Of a stretch of 38,731 nucleotides of DNA, positions 16,355 through 24,301 are shown in pieces. The position numbers and the translations under genes are program-made. Where the stretch lies: NCBI GenBank assembly GCA_028722305.1, contig JAQYHB010000012.1:1-38731 (forward strand). Reading direction: 5' to 3'. This DNA comes from Spirochaetales bacterium (GTDB lineage Bacteria > Spirochaetota > Spirochaetia > Sphaerochaetales > Sphaerochaetaceae). Positions within the stretch are counted from its first letter, which is position 1; each line of letters begins with the position of its first letter. The notes under the pieces are model-generated. The model searched no databases, was not told where the DNA came from, and saw only the letters and a program-made list of their open reading frames with translations.

Positions 16355-16366
16355 AAAGGAGTATCC

Positions 16367-17545
16367 ATGGAGAGACCCTATGTGCAAGTACTGCGATCCC
16401 GCATGCGGGAAGAAAGGAGATTCATGCAAGTCGTAGCCGGACCAAGGCAGGTCGGCAAGACAACGATTGTCCATCAGGTGCTGGACTCTCTGGATATCCC
16501 TCACATCTATACCGCTGCAGATACCCAACAAGGCAACCACGATTGGATTGCCAGACAATAGGATCGTGCGCGGTTGCTGGCCCGGGCGGGAAATCCCATG
16601 ATTCTTGCTTTCGATGAATTGCAAAAGATCGCAGGCTGGAGCGAAGTGGTGAAGAAGTATTGGGATGAGGATAGTTTCCAGAAACGGGATATCCGCGTCA
16701 TCATCAGCGGTTCATCCCGCCTGCTCTTGGAAAAGGGGCTTTCGGAGTCTTTGCTGGGCCGGTTCGAACTGATCCATGTTCCTCATTGGTCTTATGAAGA
16801 AATGCGGGAGGTTTTCGGTCTCTCTTTGGATGAATTTGTCTATTTCGGAGGATATCCGGGGTCTATGGCGCTCCGCCACGATGAGGAACGCTGGAAAAGG
16901 TATCTTGTTTCCTCCATTATTGATGCCAGCATCGCCTCCGACATCCTTGGTCTGGAAGAAGTGAGAAAACCCGCATTGCTTCGCCAGCTATTCCTTCTTG
17001 GCGCACACTATTCCGCACAAATTCTTTCCTATACCAAAATGCTCGGCCAATTGCAGGATGCGGGAAATACCACCACCCTTGCCGGGTATATGCAACTGCT
17101 TGATGAGAGTTGCCTGCTTGCCGGGTTGCAGAAATACTCGGGCAGTATGGTCCGCTCCCGCTCTTCGAGCCCGAAATTGCAGGTCTTCGATAATGCGCTG
17201 TTTTCTGCTTTGGATTCTTTGTCGTTTGCTGATGCAAGAAATAACCCTGATGTGTGGGAGCGCTATGACGAATCGGCTGTCGGATGTCATCTGCTGGCAT
17301 CCGGTATTCCGGGACATCATGAAGTGGAGTATTGGAGAGATGGAAACAACGAGATTGACTTCATCTTCCGCCACAATGACCAAGTGTGCGGCATAGAAGT
17401 CAAAAGCGGATCGCAGATTGCGGAGAAAAGCATGCAAGCGTTTCGAAAGGTGTATCCGGGTATGCCGGTGTACGTGGTGGGTGGAAGCGAGGGGATTCCT
17501 TTGGAGGAATTCCTGCTCATGGATCCGTATCAATTGTTCCGATGA
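16367..17545 (+). pseudogene. AAA_14 / DUF4143-type ATPase gene interrupted by one in-frame amber codon
   Basis: The frame starts at an ATG with AAAGGAG upstream and carries the Walker A GPRQVGKT at residues 25-32. It meets TAG at codon 65 (16559-16561) and then continues without change of frame for 328 codons. After the stop come the Walker B-like MILAFDELQKI, VIISGSSRLLLEKGLSESLLGRFE and the C-terminal DUF4143-type domain with YWRDGNNEIDFIFRHNDQVCGIEVKSG, a nuclease-like D...ExK pattern. In this family the position after WI-x-x-Q is usually Trp (from memory of the family), so TGG to TAG would explain the break. Everything else looks intact. The role is unknown; such genes are common accessory genes. 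Confidence 0.85.
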
Positions 17546-17676
17546 CCCACGTGACCGCGGGGTGCAATCCCAGCCCCCTTCCGGTCGGGAATCTTCAGTT
17601 CTCTTTGCATTGTTTCGCAAGAAATTGGTTGGACGCGTACTTCGGTGGCAGTATTGTTGTTTTAAATCTTTAACCT
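17546..17676. other. Spacer after the ATPase pseudogene
   Basis: No gene seen. GACCG (17553-17557) and CGGTC (17582-17586) with inner G and C runs could form an imperfect hairpin just after the stop codon, but no T-run follows. The second half is AT-rich and leads into the next promoter. Confidence 0.4.
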
Positions 17677-17693
17677 TTATTTCATAGAAATAA
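17677..17693 (+). promoter_or_regulatory. Palindromic operator candidate upstream of the nucleoside hydrolase / ABC operon
   Basis: TTATTTC (17677-17683) and GAAATAA (17687-17693) form a perfect 7-base inverted repeat around ATA. It ends 12 bases before the -35 box of the following promoter, a position suited to an activator or repressor. Confidence 0.4.
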
Positions 17694-17705
17694 TACAAAG
17701 TTGTG

Positions 17706-17735
17706 TTGACAATGCAAAATTTGAGCAGATAGAGT
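17706..17735 (+). promoter_or_regulatory. Promoter of the nucleoside hydrolase / ABC operon
   Basis: A perfect TTGACA (17706-17711), an 18-base spacer and TAGAGT (17730-17735). Transcription would begin near 17742. This excludes the in-frame GTG at 17736 as a start codon and supports the ATG at 17799. Confidence 0.5.
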
Positions 17736-17798
17736 GTGAGAAAAGAGGTGGGAGTTTTTCCTCTCTCCACTCTCTGTTTTGCGAGAACGAGGGTACGT

Positions 17799-18761
17799 AT
17801 GGTCGCATCGAGTTTACGTTTCCCAGAGCCTGATTTCTCTCGGATCATCGGTATGCTTCGCCGTCCGGTTGGGCCGGTGGATGCTGTCATCGACACGGAT
17901 ACCTACAACGAGATTGACGACCAATATGCGCTTGCCTATTTGGTGAAATCTGCTCCTCTCATCACGGTGAGGGCCATGACTGCCGCCCCCTTCTACCGGG
18001 ATCCTGCCAAGGGGCTGTGCCGGTCGAAGGATCCTGCCGACGGCATGGAGAGAAGCTATCAGGAAATCCTGCGGGTGCTTTCCTGCATGGGGCGTTCAGA
18101 TCTTGCTTCTATCGTGTATCGTGGCGCGACCCGTTATCTGCCTTCGGAAAAAGAGCCTGTCCCGTCGGAAGCGGTGGACCGGATCATTGCTCTTTCCCAG
18201 GGGCATTCTCCCGAGAATCCTCTGTATGTCGTGGCAATCGGCGCCATCACCAATATCGCCTCTGTCCTGTTGACCGACCCTTCGATCGTCACGAGGATCG
18301 TGGTCGTTTGGCTTGGCGGGCATGGTCTCCATATCGGTCTTTGCTCGGACTTCAACATGGAACAGGATATCGCCGCTGCCCGGGTGGTCTTTGAAAGTGG
18401 GGTCCCGCTTGTCCAGTTTCCTTGCTTGGGAGTGGTTTCCGAATTCCGTTTCAGCAAGCCGGAACTCGAATATTGGTTCCGGGGAAAGAATGCGCTCTGC
18501 GAGTATCTGATCGACAATACCTACGAGTTCATGGAGTTGAAACATGCCGGGAGCGGGTGGAGCAAGCCCCTCTGGGACGTGACAACCATCTGCTGGTTGA
18601 AGCAAGGGGACTTTTTCGACTGGCGCCTGATTCCCAGTCCGATTCCCGAATACGACAAGCGCTACGGGTTTGACGGGTCACGGCACCCCATCGCCTATGT
18701 CTACTATGTGAGAAAGGACGCGATTATCCGCGACCTCGCGGAAACACTCTGTCGTTCCTGA
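17799..18761 (+). CDS. Nucleoside hydrolase family protein
   Basis: A 320-residue protein of the inosine/uridine-preferring nucleoside hydrolase fold. The N-terminal calcium-binding signature is the variant DTDTYNEIDDQ (residues 32-42) in place of the usual DTDxGxDDA. The second conserved stretch is VVAIGAITNIASVL, and DFNMEQDIAAARVVFES matches the N-x-x-x-D-x-x-A region. Such enzymes cleave the N-glycosidic bond of ribosides to base plus ribose. There is no signal peptide, so it is cytosolic. The chosen ATG has GAGGG upstream and lies after the predicted transcription start. It sits 21 bases before the ABC solute-binding gene, which suggests the importer brings in its substrate. Natural substrate unproven. 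Confidence 0.8.
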   Translation: MVASSLRFPEPDFSRIIGMLRRPVGPVDAVIDTDTYNEIDDQYALAYLVKSAPLITVRAMTAAPFYRDPAKGLCRSKDPADGMERSYQEILRVLSCMGRSDLASIVYRGATRYLPSEKEPVPSEAVDRIIALSQGHSPENPLYVVAIGAITNIASVLLTDPSIVTRIVVVWLGGHGLHIGLCSDFNMEQDIAAARVVFESGVPLVQFPCLGVVSEFRFSKPELEYWFRGKNALCEYLIDNTYEFMELKHAGSGWSKPLWDVTTICWLKQGDFFDWRLIPSPIPEYDKRYGFDGSRHPIAYVYYVRKDAIIRDLAETLCRS

Positions 18762-18782
18762 TTACGGCTCTAGGAGGGCAAT

Positions 18783-20090
18783 ATGAAAAAAACATTACTT
18801 GTCGGTTGCGCGATGCTCATGGCAGGAGCTGCGATGTTCGCCCAGGGAAAAGCTGAAGTGTCTCCTCCTGCGTCGCAGCAGGGTGGACCGGTGACCATCA
18901 AGCTGATGATGAGCTCGTCCCAGAAACCCGGGGTGAGCGCTACGGTCGAGGCCTTCAACAAGGCGTATGCCGGGAAGATCCAATGCGATGCGGAGTACCT
19001 GGCGTTCGACAATGTGTTCGAGACGTTGGAAATCCTGATGAGTTCCAAGTCCAACGAATACGATGTGTTCGCGGCCGATGGTCCGAACGTTGCGGCCTAC
19101 GCGAAACGCGGGTATCTCACCCCACTGACCAAATATTTCAGCAAGGAGGAATTCTCCCAGTTCACGCCACCGATGCAGACCGAGGCTATGTACAACGGAG
19201 AGATGTACGGAGCGCCGATGGGGGATTCCTCGCTTGTCATGTACTACAACACCGCCCTGCTCAAGGAGGCTGGCATCTCCTACGACTTCGGCAAGGTCGA
19301 CGGCGAGCACCGCATCACCTGGGAAGAACTGGTGCAGATGGCCAAGGAGGCCAAACAGAAGCTTGATCCCGACGGGTCGAAGGGCATTTTCGGCATCGAG
19401 TTCCAGCAAGTCGGACGTACGTACCAGATGAACGTCCTTGCCAACGATTTCGGAGCTCCGAACATCAACGAAGGAGGACTGTCCGTCGAAGGCTTGTTCA
19501 CGGGAAGCCAGTGGCAACAGGCCCTCGGCTGGTATCAGCAGCAGGTGAACGACGGGGTCTTTACCAAAGGTATCAAGGCCAACGACACGAGCTCGTACTT
19601 CATGTCTGGCAAGATCCTGTTCTATCTGGGCACGACCGCGCTTCCTGGTACCTTCGACCGCAATGGTTTCAAGGACTACGCATACACGTATGCGCCGTGC
19701 TTCAGCGGTCATGAGAAAGAGGTGAAGACCTCTTGCGGCAGCTGGACCGTCGGATTGAATCCCTATTCGAACAAGAAAGACGCTGCCGTTGAGTTCATCA
19801 AGTACCTCTGCCTGAATGAGGGAAGCGACACCTATATCAATGTCAGCGGCATGGTGCCCGCGCTGTCCCGTCAGTTTACCGAGAAGCTTTTGGCCGAGAA
19901 GCCGTATCTGCGGATCGCCCAATACGAGGGTGCCCATACGGCTTTGGTCCGGGCCGTAACGCCTGCCTTCAACGAGTACACGACGGCAGTCAACGCCATG
20001 TGGGAGGATGTCCGCAACGGGGCTGACCCAAAGCAGGCCGCTATCTCCTGCGAGGCGCAGCTGAAGACCGCGTTCGCCGAGTATCAGTAA
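18783..20090 (+). CDS. ABC transporter extracellular solute-binding protein (CUT1 / family 1 type)
   Basis: A 435-residue periplasmic binding protein. The first 21 residues form a signal peptide (KK, hydrophobic core, AMFAQ|G). There is no lipobox Cys, only an Ala-rich end. The mature part is typical of family 1 sugar-binding proteins: YNGEMYGAPMGDSSLVMYYNTALLKEAGI, TWEELVQMAKEAK, and SCGSWTVGLNPYSNKKDAAVEFIKYL near the C-terminus. A perfect AGGAGG precedes the ATG. It is followed by two permease genes. Ligand unknown: the family usually binds sugars or polyols, but the nucleoside hydrolase upstream points to ribosides or other glycosides. Confidence 0.92.
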   Translation: MKKTLLVGCAMLMAGAAMFAQGKAEVSPPASQQGGPVTIKLMMSSSQKPGVSATVEAFNKAYAGKIQCDAEYLAFDNVFETLEILMSSKSNEYDVFAADGPNVAAYAKRGYLTPLTKYFSKEEFSQFTPPMQTEAMYNGEMYGAPMGDSSLVMYYNTALLKEAGISYDFGKVDGEHRITWEELVQMAKEAKQKLDPDGSKGIFGIEFQQVGRTYQMNVLANDFGAPNINEGGLSVEGLFTGSQWQQALGWYQQQVNDGVFTKGIKANDTSSYFMSGKILFYLGTTALPGTFDRNGFKDYAYTYAPCFSGHEKEVKTSCGSWTVGLNPYSNKKDAAVEFIKYLCLNEGSDTYINVSGMVPALSRQFTEKLLAEKPYLRIAQYEGAHTALVRAVTPAFNEYTTAVNAMWEDVRNGADPKQAAISCEAQLKTAFAEYQ

Positions 20091-20106
20091 TACGTTCCGA
20101 TTGTGT

Positions 20107-20132
20107 CTGCCGTCCGGTGTATTGGACGGCAG
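20107..20132 (+). terminator. Intercistronic hairpin between binding-protein and permease genes
   Basis: CTGCCGTCC (20107-20115) pairs perfectly with GGACGGCAG (20124-20132) around an 8-base loop. No T-run follows. It probably stabilises the 3' end of the binding-protein message or partly stops transcription, giving more binding protein than permease, as known from other binding-protein operons. Confidence 0.55.
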
Positions 20133-20157
20133 ATACTGTATCCAGAGGAGGGAAGCG

Positions 20158-21039
20158 ATGGTGAGACAAGAAATGAAGGAAGGAAGAATGGGGAGAAGGC
20201 CGACATGGATGTACCCGTATCTGATGCTGATGCCCGCACTGTTTTTTGTCCTTCTCTTCAAGATATATCCGATGGTGTCCGTGACCATCGGTTCCTTTTT
20301 CCGCAATGGCAGGCTGTCGCTGAGGACCTACCAGATTCTTTTCGGGGACCAGACCTTCTGGAACTCGCTCTGGGTGACGGTACAGATGAATATCATCATC
20401 ATTCCGTTACAGGTTGTCATTTCCTTGGTTCTCGCCCTGCTTGTGAACAACAAGGTGAAGGGCATCGGGGTCTTCCGGAGCATCTATTATATTCCGGTGA
20501 CCATGGCTATCGCCGTCGCTTCCGTCACGTGGTCGCTGATGATGAACGTCAACAACGGTGTCTTCAACAGCATCCTTTCGGTTTTTGGCATTCCCGCCCA
20601 GGGATTCTTCACCAATCCGGACCAGGCCCTTGGCTGCATCATCCTCATGGCGAGCTGGAAGGGTTGCGGCTACTGGATGATGTACTTGCTTGCCGGGCTG
20701 AAAGGTATCGACGGCTCGTTGTATGAGTCGGCTCGGTTGGATGGGGCAGGTTATTTCCAACGCCTGTTCCACATCACGATTCCGATGATGAGCAGGACGA
20801 TGCTCTTCGTCGTGGTGGCCAATACGACCGCGAACATGCTGATGTTCGCGCCGACCAAATTGATTACCGAGGGAGGACCTGCGAACCGGACGAACGTTTT
20901 GATGTACGAGGTCTACAAGTCAGCCTACCGCAACGGGAACCAGTCGCGCGCCGGAGCAATCACCGCCATGTTGCTCGTCCTGATCCTGTTCACCGTCATC
21001 ATCCAGTTCCGGATGATCAACACCCACGACGGGGAGTGA
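20158..21039 (+). CDS. ABC sugar-type permease, MalF/UgpA-like
   Basis: A 293-residue inner-membrane permease with six hydrophobic segments. The EAA loop that contacts the ATPase reads LYESARLDGAGYFQRLFHITIP (about residues 190-211). The ITEGGPANRTNVLMYEVYKSAY segment after it is characteristic of MalF-like subunits. The ATG is preceded by GAGGAGGG. It follows the binding-protein gene and is followed by the second permease; no ATPase gene is present in the cluster. Confidence 0.92.
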   Translation: MVRQEMKEGRMGRRPTWMYPYLMLMPALFFVLLFKIYPMVSVTIGSFFRNGRLSLRTYQILFGDQTFWNSLWVTVQMNIIIIPLQVVISLVLALLVNNKVKGIGVFRSIYYIPVTMAIAVASVTWSLMMNVNNGVFNSILSVFGIPAQGFFTNPDQALGCIILMASWKGCGYWMMYLLAGLKGIDGSLYESARLDGAGYFQRLFHITIPMMSRTMLFVVVANTTANMLMFAPTKLITEGGPANRTNVLMYEVYKSAYRNGNQSRAGAITAMLLVLILFTVIIQFRMINTHDGE

Positions 21040-21047
21040 GGTTTGCC

Positions 21048-21893
21048 ATGCAGAAGAAATATCGTACCGCCGCGCTTGTGGTTCTTTACACGGTTCTTGT
21101 GCTCATTGCCGTGATCGCCCTGTTCCCCATGCTCTACATCCTGATGGCTTCGTTCCGGACGGACAAGGAGATTTTCGCCTACAACCTGCCCTTCGGCTTC
21201 CATACGATTTTCCCGAAGGTGTGGACGCTGGCAAGCTACCATGACATCTTCGCCGAGTATGGTTTCGGGGTACCGCTACGCAACAGCTTCCTGGTCGTGC
21301 TCGTGTGTCTGCCGGTCAACCTGTTGGTCGCTTCGGTTGCCGGGTATGCCTTTGCCTTCTTCAACTTCAAGGGAAAGAAACTGCTCTTTGCCATTTTCAT
21401 TGTCTCGTTCATGGTCCCGGCCGATTCCGTCGCCCTGCCGCTGTATACGTTGGTCAACAAGATGGGACTGGTGAACACGTTCACCGGCTTGATTCTGCCT
21501 GGGGTCTCCAGCGGGCTGGCGATGTTCCTGTTCACCCAGTTCTTCCGGGGAATTCCCAAGAGCTTCATCGAGGCGGGAACCGTTGATGGAGCCAATTGGG
21601 GACAGATTTTCACCAAGATCATCATGCCCCTTTCCGTCCCGGTCTTCATCACCGCCGGACTGATGGTCTTCGTCAACTCCTGGAACGACTACCTCTGGCC
21701 CCTGCTCTGCGGGCGGAACGAAGAGGTGAGGACCATCCAGGTGGCATTGGGATACTTCAAGGATGAGAACGAGACCTATTGGAGCTATATCTATGCGGCT
21801 TCCTCGATTTCCGCCCTCGTCCCGATCCTGATGTTCCTGCCGTTCCAGAAGTACTTTGTGGAGGGAGTCACCTCGAGCGGAATCAAGGGGTGA
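21048..21893 (+). CDS. ABC sugar-type permease, MalG/UgpE-like
   Basis: A 281-residue permease with six membrane segments. The EAA loop reads SFIEAGTVDGANWGQIFTKIIMP (near residues 180-202), and the C-terminal VEGVTSSGIKG ends as MalG-like proteins usually do. A GTG at 21036 overlaps the stop of the previous gene, but the ATG at 21048 has GTGAGG six bases upstream and is preferred. The transporter lacks its own ATPase gene and would need a shared MsmX/UgpC-like ATPase encoded elsewhere. Confidence 0.92.
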   Translation: MQKKYRTAALVVLYTVLVLIAVIALFPMLYILMASFRTDKEIFAYNLPFGFHTIFPKVWTLASYHDIFAEYGFGVPLRNSFLVVLVCLPVNLLVASVAGYAFAFFNFKGKKLLFAIFIVSFMVPADSVALPLYTLVNKMGLVNTFTGLILPGVSSGLAMFLFTQFFRGIPKSFIEAGTVDGANWGQIFTKIIMPLSVPVFITAGLMVFVNSWNDYLWPLLCGRNEEVRTIQVALGYFKDENETYWSYIYAASSISALVPILMFLPFQKYFVEGVTSSGIKG

Positions 21894-21980
21894 GGGAAAA
21901 GCCGGTTTGGGGCTCTCTCGGGACAACGTTTGCGTTTTTGATTTTCCGCATATCGGTTGCATATCCATGCAGAGCTTGTA

Positions 21981-22010
21981 TTGACAGGGAGGCGTGTGAA
22001 CCTGTATGCT
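21981..22010 (+). promoter_or_regulatory. Promoter of the his operon
   Basis: A perfect TTGACA (21981-21986), an 18-base spacer and TATGCT (22005-22010). The expected transcription start is at 22017, the first base of the leader peptide ATG. Confidence 0.6.
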
Positions 22011-22016
22011 CTGGAC

Positions 22017-22064
22017 ATGAAACCAATGAATCTCCACCATCATATGTGCGTTTTGCCGGCCTGA
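22017..22064 (+). CDS. hisL: his operon leader peptide (HisL-like)
   Basis: A 15-codon frame encoding MKPMNLHHHMCVLPA, with three consecutive His codons (CAC CAT CAT, 22035-22043), ending in TGA. It lies 72 bases upstream of hisG and is followed by alternative hairpins and a T-run terminator. No Shine-Dalgarno sequence precedes the ATG and the promoter predicts a start of transcription at its first base, so it may be translated leaderless. Alternatively a GTG at 21996 in the same frame, with GGGAGG close upstream, could begin a 22-codon form from an earlier promoter. Its role is to sense charged tRNA-His by ribosome stalling, not to make a product. Confidence 0.8.
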   Translation: MKPMNLHHHMCVLPA

Positions 22065-22120
22065 AGGGTGGGTTTCTGGAGTCATACACAAGGACCTCCG
22101 CCTTTCGCGGAGGTTTTTTC
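22034..22120 (+). promoter_or_regulatory. Histidine attenuator: competing leader hairpins and rho-independent terminator
   Basis: Segment 1 CCACC (22034-22038) overlaps the His codons and pairs with segment 2 GGTGG (22067-22071). Segment 2 in its longer form (22063-22072) can instead pair over ten continuous base pairs, including wobbles, with segment 3 (22097-22106). Segment 3 lies in the 5' arm of the terminator ACCTCCGC (22094-22101) / GCGGAGGT (22107-22114), which is followed by a run of T to 22119. A ribosome stalled on the His codons would cover segment 1, free segment 2 to capture segment 3, and let transcription reach hisG. With ample charged tRNA the 1:2 and 3:4 hairpins form and transcription stops. 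Confidence 0.85.
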
Positions 22121-22136
22121 GTATCAGGAGGATTCC

Positions 22137-22997
22137 ATGGAGACGCTACGTATCGCGATCCAGAGCAAAGGGCGGTTGTCCGAGGATAGCCTTAGGCTGA
22201 TCAAGGATTGTGGCATCCAGTTCGATACCGAGAGCAGGGTCCTGAAAGAGAGGGCCTATAACTTTCCTCTCGAGTTCCTGTTTGTCCGTGATGACGATAT
22301 TCCTGGCTATGTCCAGAATGGTATCGCCGATATCGGCATTGTCGGTCGTAACGAATACGATGAGCAGAACCTTCCGTTGAAAGTGGTCAAGGACCTTGGC
22401 TTCGCCAAATGCAGGTTGTCGGTCGCCGTTCCCGTCGATTTTGCGTATCAGGGACTTTCCTCCTTGGAGGGGAAGCGGATCGCCACAAGCTATCCGGGTA
22501 TTCTTGGCAGGGTGCTTGCCGAGCATGGCGTCCATGCCAAGTTTGTCAACGTTTCCGGCTCTGTCGAGGTTACCCCTGCCATCGGCATCGCCGACTGCAT
22601 CTGCGACCTCGTTTCCACAGGTACCACCCTGAAGGCCAATGGCCTGCGCGAGGCCGAGTGCGTCTACAGGACCAGTGCGGTCCTGATTGCGCGCCAGGAA
22701 ATGGGAAGCGAGGAAAAGCAGGCCATCCTCCAGCGGCTGATGCTGCGCATCAACGCCGTGCAGAAAGCCCAGGGCTACAAGTACATCATGTTCAACCTTC
22801 CGGAGAAGGAATTGGAAAAAGTACGCCAGATTGTGCCCGGCATGAAGAGCCCGACCGTGACCCATCTGCTTGAAGAGGGCTGGGTATCAGTCCAGACAGT
22901 CGTCCAAGAGGACCATTTCTGGGATGTGGTCGAGCAATTGAAGCACCTCGGTGCCGAAGGCATCCTGGTGACGGCCATCGAGAAGATGACAGAGTGA
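22137..22997 (+). CDS. hisG: ATP phosphoribosyltransferase, long form
   Basis: Catalyses the first step of histidine synthesis, ATP plus PRPP to phosphoribosyl-ATP. At 286 residues it is the long, HisZ-independent form with a C-terminal regulatory ACT-like domain, so feedback inhibition by histidine is expected. Motifs: AIQSKGRL at the N-terminus, ADIGIVGRNEYDE, and the PRPP-binding loop IADCICDLVSTGTTLKANGL near residues 160-180. GSVEVTPAIG precedes that loop. The ATG has AGGAGG (22126-22131) six bases upstream, just after the attenuator T-run. It is the first structural gene of hisGDCBHAFI(E). Confidence 0.96.
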   Translation: METLRIAIQSKGRLSEDSLRLIKDCGIQFDTESRVLKERAYNFPLEFLFVRDDDIPGYVQNGIADIGIVGRNEYDEQNLPLKVVKDLGFAKCRLSVAVPVDFAYQGLSSLEGKRIATSYPGILGRVLAEHGVHAKFVNVSGSVEVTPAIGIADCICDLVSTGTTLKANGLREAECVYRTSAVLIARQEMGSEEKQAILQRLMLRINAVQKAQGYKYIMFNLPEKELEKVRQIVPGMKSPTVTHLLEEGWVSVQTVVQEDHFWDVVEQLKHLGAEGILVTAIEKMTE

Positions 22998-23004
22998 GGC
23001 ATAT

Positions 23005-24300
23005 ATGTATCTGAGTCGTGACGAGGAGCCGGATGCTGGACGGCTTCAGGCGCTTCTGAAGCGTGCGGAATTAGACCGCAGTGCGGTCGCGGAGAGTGTC
23101 CGGTCGATTCTGGGCCGAGTCAAGGAAGAGGGGGACTGTGCCCTGTTTGCCTTGGAGGCGCAGTTCGACCATGCGAACCTTTCCACCCTGAAAGTATCTT
23201 CAGAGGAGCTGGATGAGGCGGAGAAGCTTGTCGATAACGATTTGAAGAAGGCCTTGCTGCAGGCAAGCCGCAACATTCGTGCCTTCCATGAGATCCAGGT
23301 TCCCAAGGGGGAAATCCTTGAAGTAGAACCCGGAGTGAGACTTTCCCGTCGGATTGTCCCGATCCACACGGTAGGTCTCTACATTCCCGGCGGCACCGCA
23401 CCGCTGTTCAGCACCGTCTTGATGCTGGCCATCCCTGCCCACGTCGCCGGTTGTCCGAAGATTGTGCTCTGCACTCCTCCCGGTCCGGACGGCAAGGTCA
23501 ATCCCGCCATCCTCTATGCAGCCAAAGTGGGCGGAGTGACCGACATCTTCAAGGTCGGCGGAGCCCAGGCGATAGCTGCCATGGCCTATGGCACCGAGAG
23601 CGTGCCAAAGGTCGACAAGATCTTCGGGCCGGGCAACCGTTTTGTCATGGAGGCAAAGCTCCAGGCCAGCGAAAGCTGCGCCATCGACATGCCTGCCGGT
23701 CCGAGTGAGGTCATGGTCATCGCCGACACGAAGAGCGACCCTGCCTTTGTCGCCAGCGACCTTCTGAGCCAGGCCGAACATGGACCTGACAGCCAAGCCA
23801 TGTTGGTGCTGGTCTCCCAAGGGAACGAGGCGACGGAATACCTGGACCAGGTGGAGGCCGCCATCGCGAAGGAGCTCGCGACCCTGAAGCGGGGCAAGTT
23901 CCTGCTTTCCAGCCTTTCCCATTCCCATGCGATTGTCATGCACGACAAGGAAGGTGCGGCCCGTATTGCCAACGCCTATGCCCCCGAGCATCTGATCATC
24001 AACTGCCAGGAGTATGGGAAGGTCCTTCCCTTGATTGAGAGCGCAGGTTCAATCTTCCTCGGACCTTGGTCCTGCGAGAGCGCGGGAGATTACGCGAGCG
24101 GCACCAACCATACGTTGCCAACATCAGGCTGGGCCCATAGCTACAGTGGCGTGAGCGTCGACTCCTTCATCAAGAAGCTGACTGTGCAGGAGTTGTCCAA
24201 AGAAGGTCTGAAGGGCCTGTCAAAGACAATCGAGACGATGGCGGATGGCGAAAGCCTTGACGCCCACAAGGCGGCGGTGACAATCCGCATGGGAAACTAA
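23005..24300 (+). CDS. hisD: Histidinol dehydrogenase
   Basis: Carries out the last two steps, histidinol to histidine with two NAD+, using a zinc ion. The 431 residues match the family length. Visible are PGGTAPLFSTVLMLAIPA, the FGPGNRFVMEAK NAD region, the zinc-ligand segment LSQAEHGPDSQ, the catalytic Glu-His in YAPEHLIINC, and the C-terminal ESAGDYASGTNHTLPTSGWA with a further zinc ligand Asp. The gene starts 7 bases after hisG with GTGAGG upstream. Confidence 0.97.
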   Translation: MYLSRDEEPDAGRLQALLKRAELDRSAVAESVRSILGRVKEEGDCALFALEAQFDHANLSTLKVSSEELDEAEKLVDNDLKKALLQASRNIRAFHEIQVPKGEILEVEPGVRLSRRIVPIHTVGLYIPGGTAPLFSTVLMLAIPAHVAGCPKIVLCTPPGPDGKVNPAILYAAKVGGVTDIFKVGGAQAIAAMAYGTESVPKVDKIFGPGNRFVMEAKLQASESCAIDMPAGPSEVMVIADTKSDPAFVASDLLSQAEHGPDSQAMLVLVSQGNEATEYLDQVEAAIAKELATLKRGKFLLSSLSHSHAIVMHDKEGAARIANAYAPEHLIINCQEYGKVLPLIESAGSIFLGPWSCESAGDYASGTNHTLPTSGWAHSYSGVSVDSFIKKLTVQELSKEGLKGLSKTIETMADGESLDAHKAAVTIRMGN

Positions 24301-24301
24301 G

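Noticed and set aside
11352-16561. Reassignment of TAG to an amino acid, suggested by two in-frame amber codons
   Set aside because: TAG also ends the E1 gene and the second MFS gene at the expected protein ends, so it works as a normal stop here. No suppressor tRNA gene was seen in the window.
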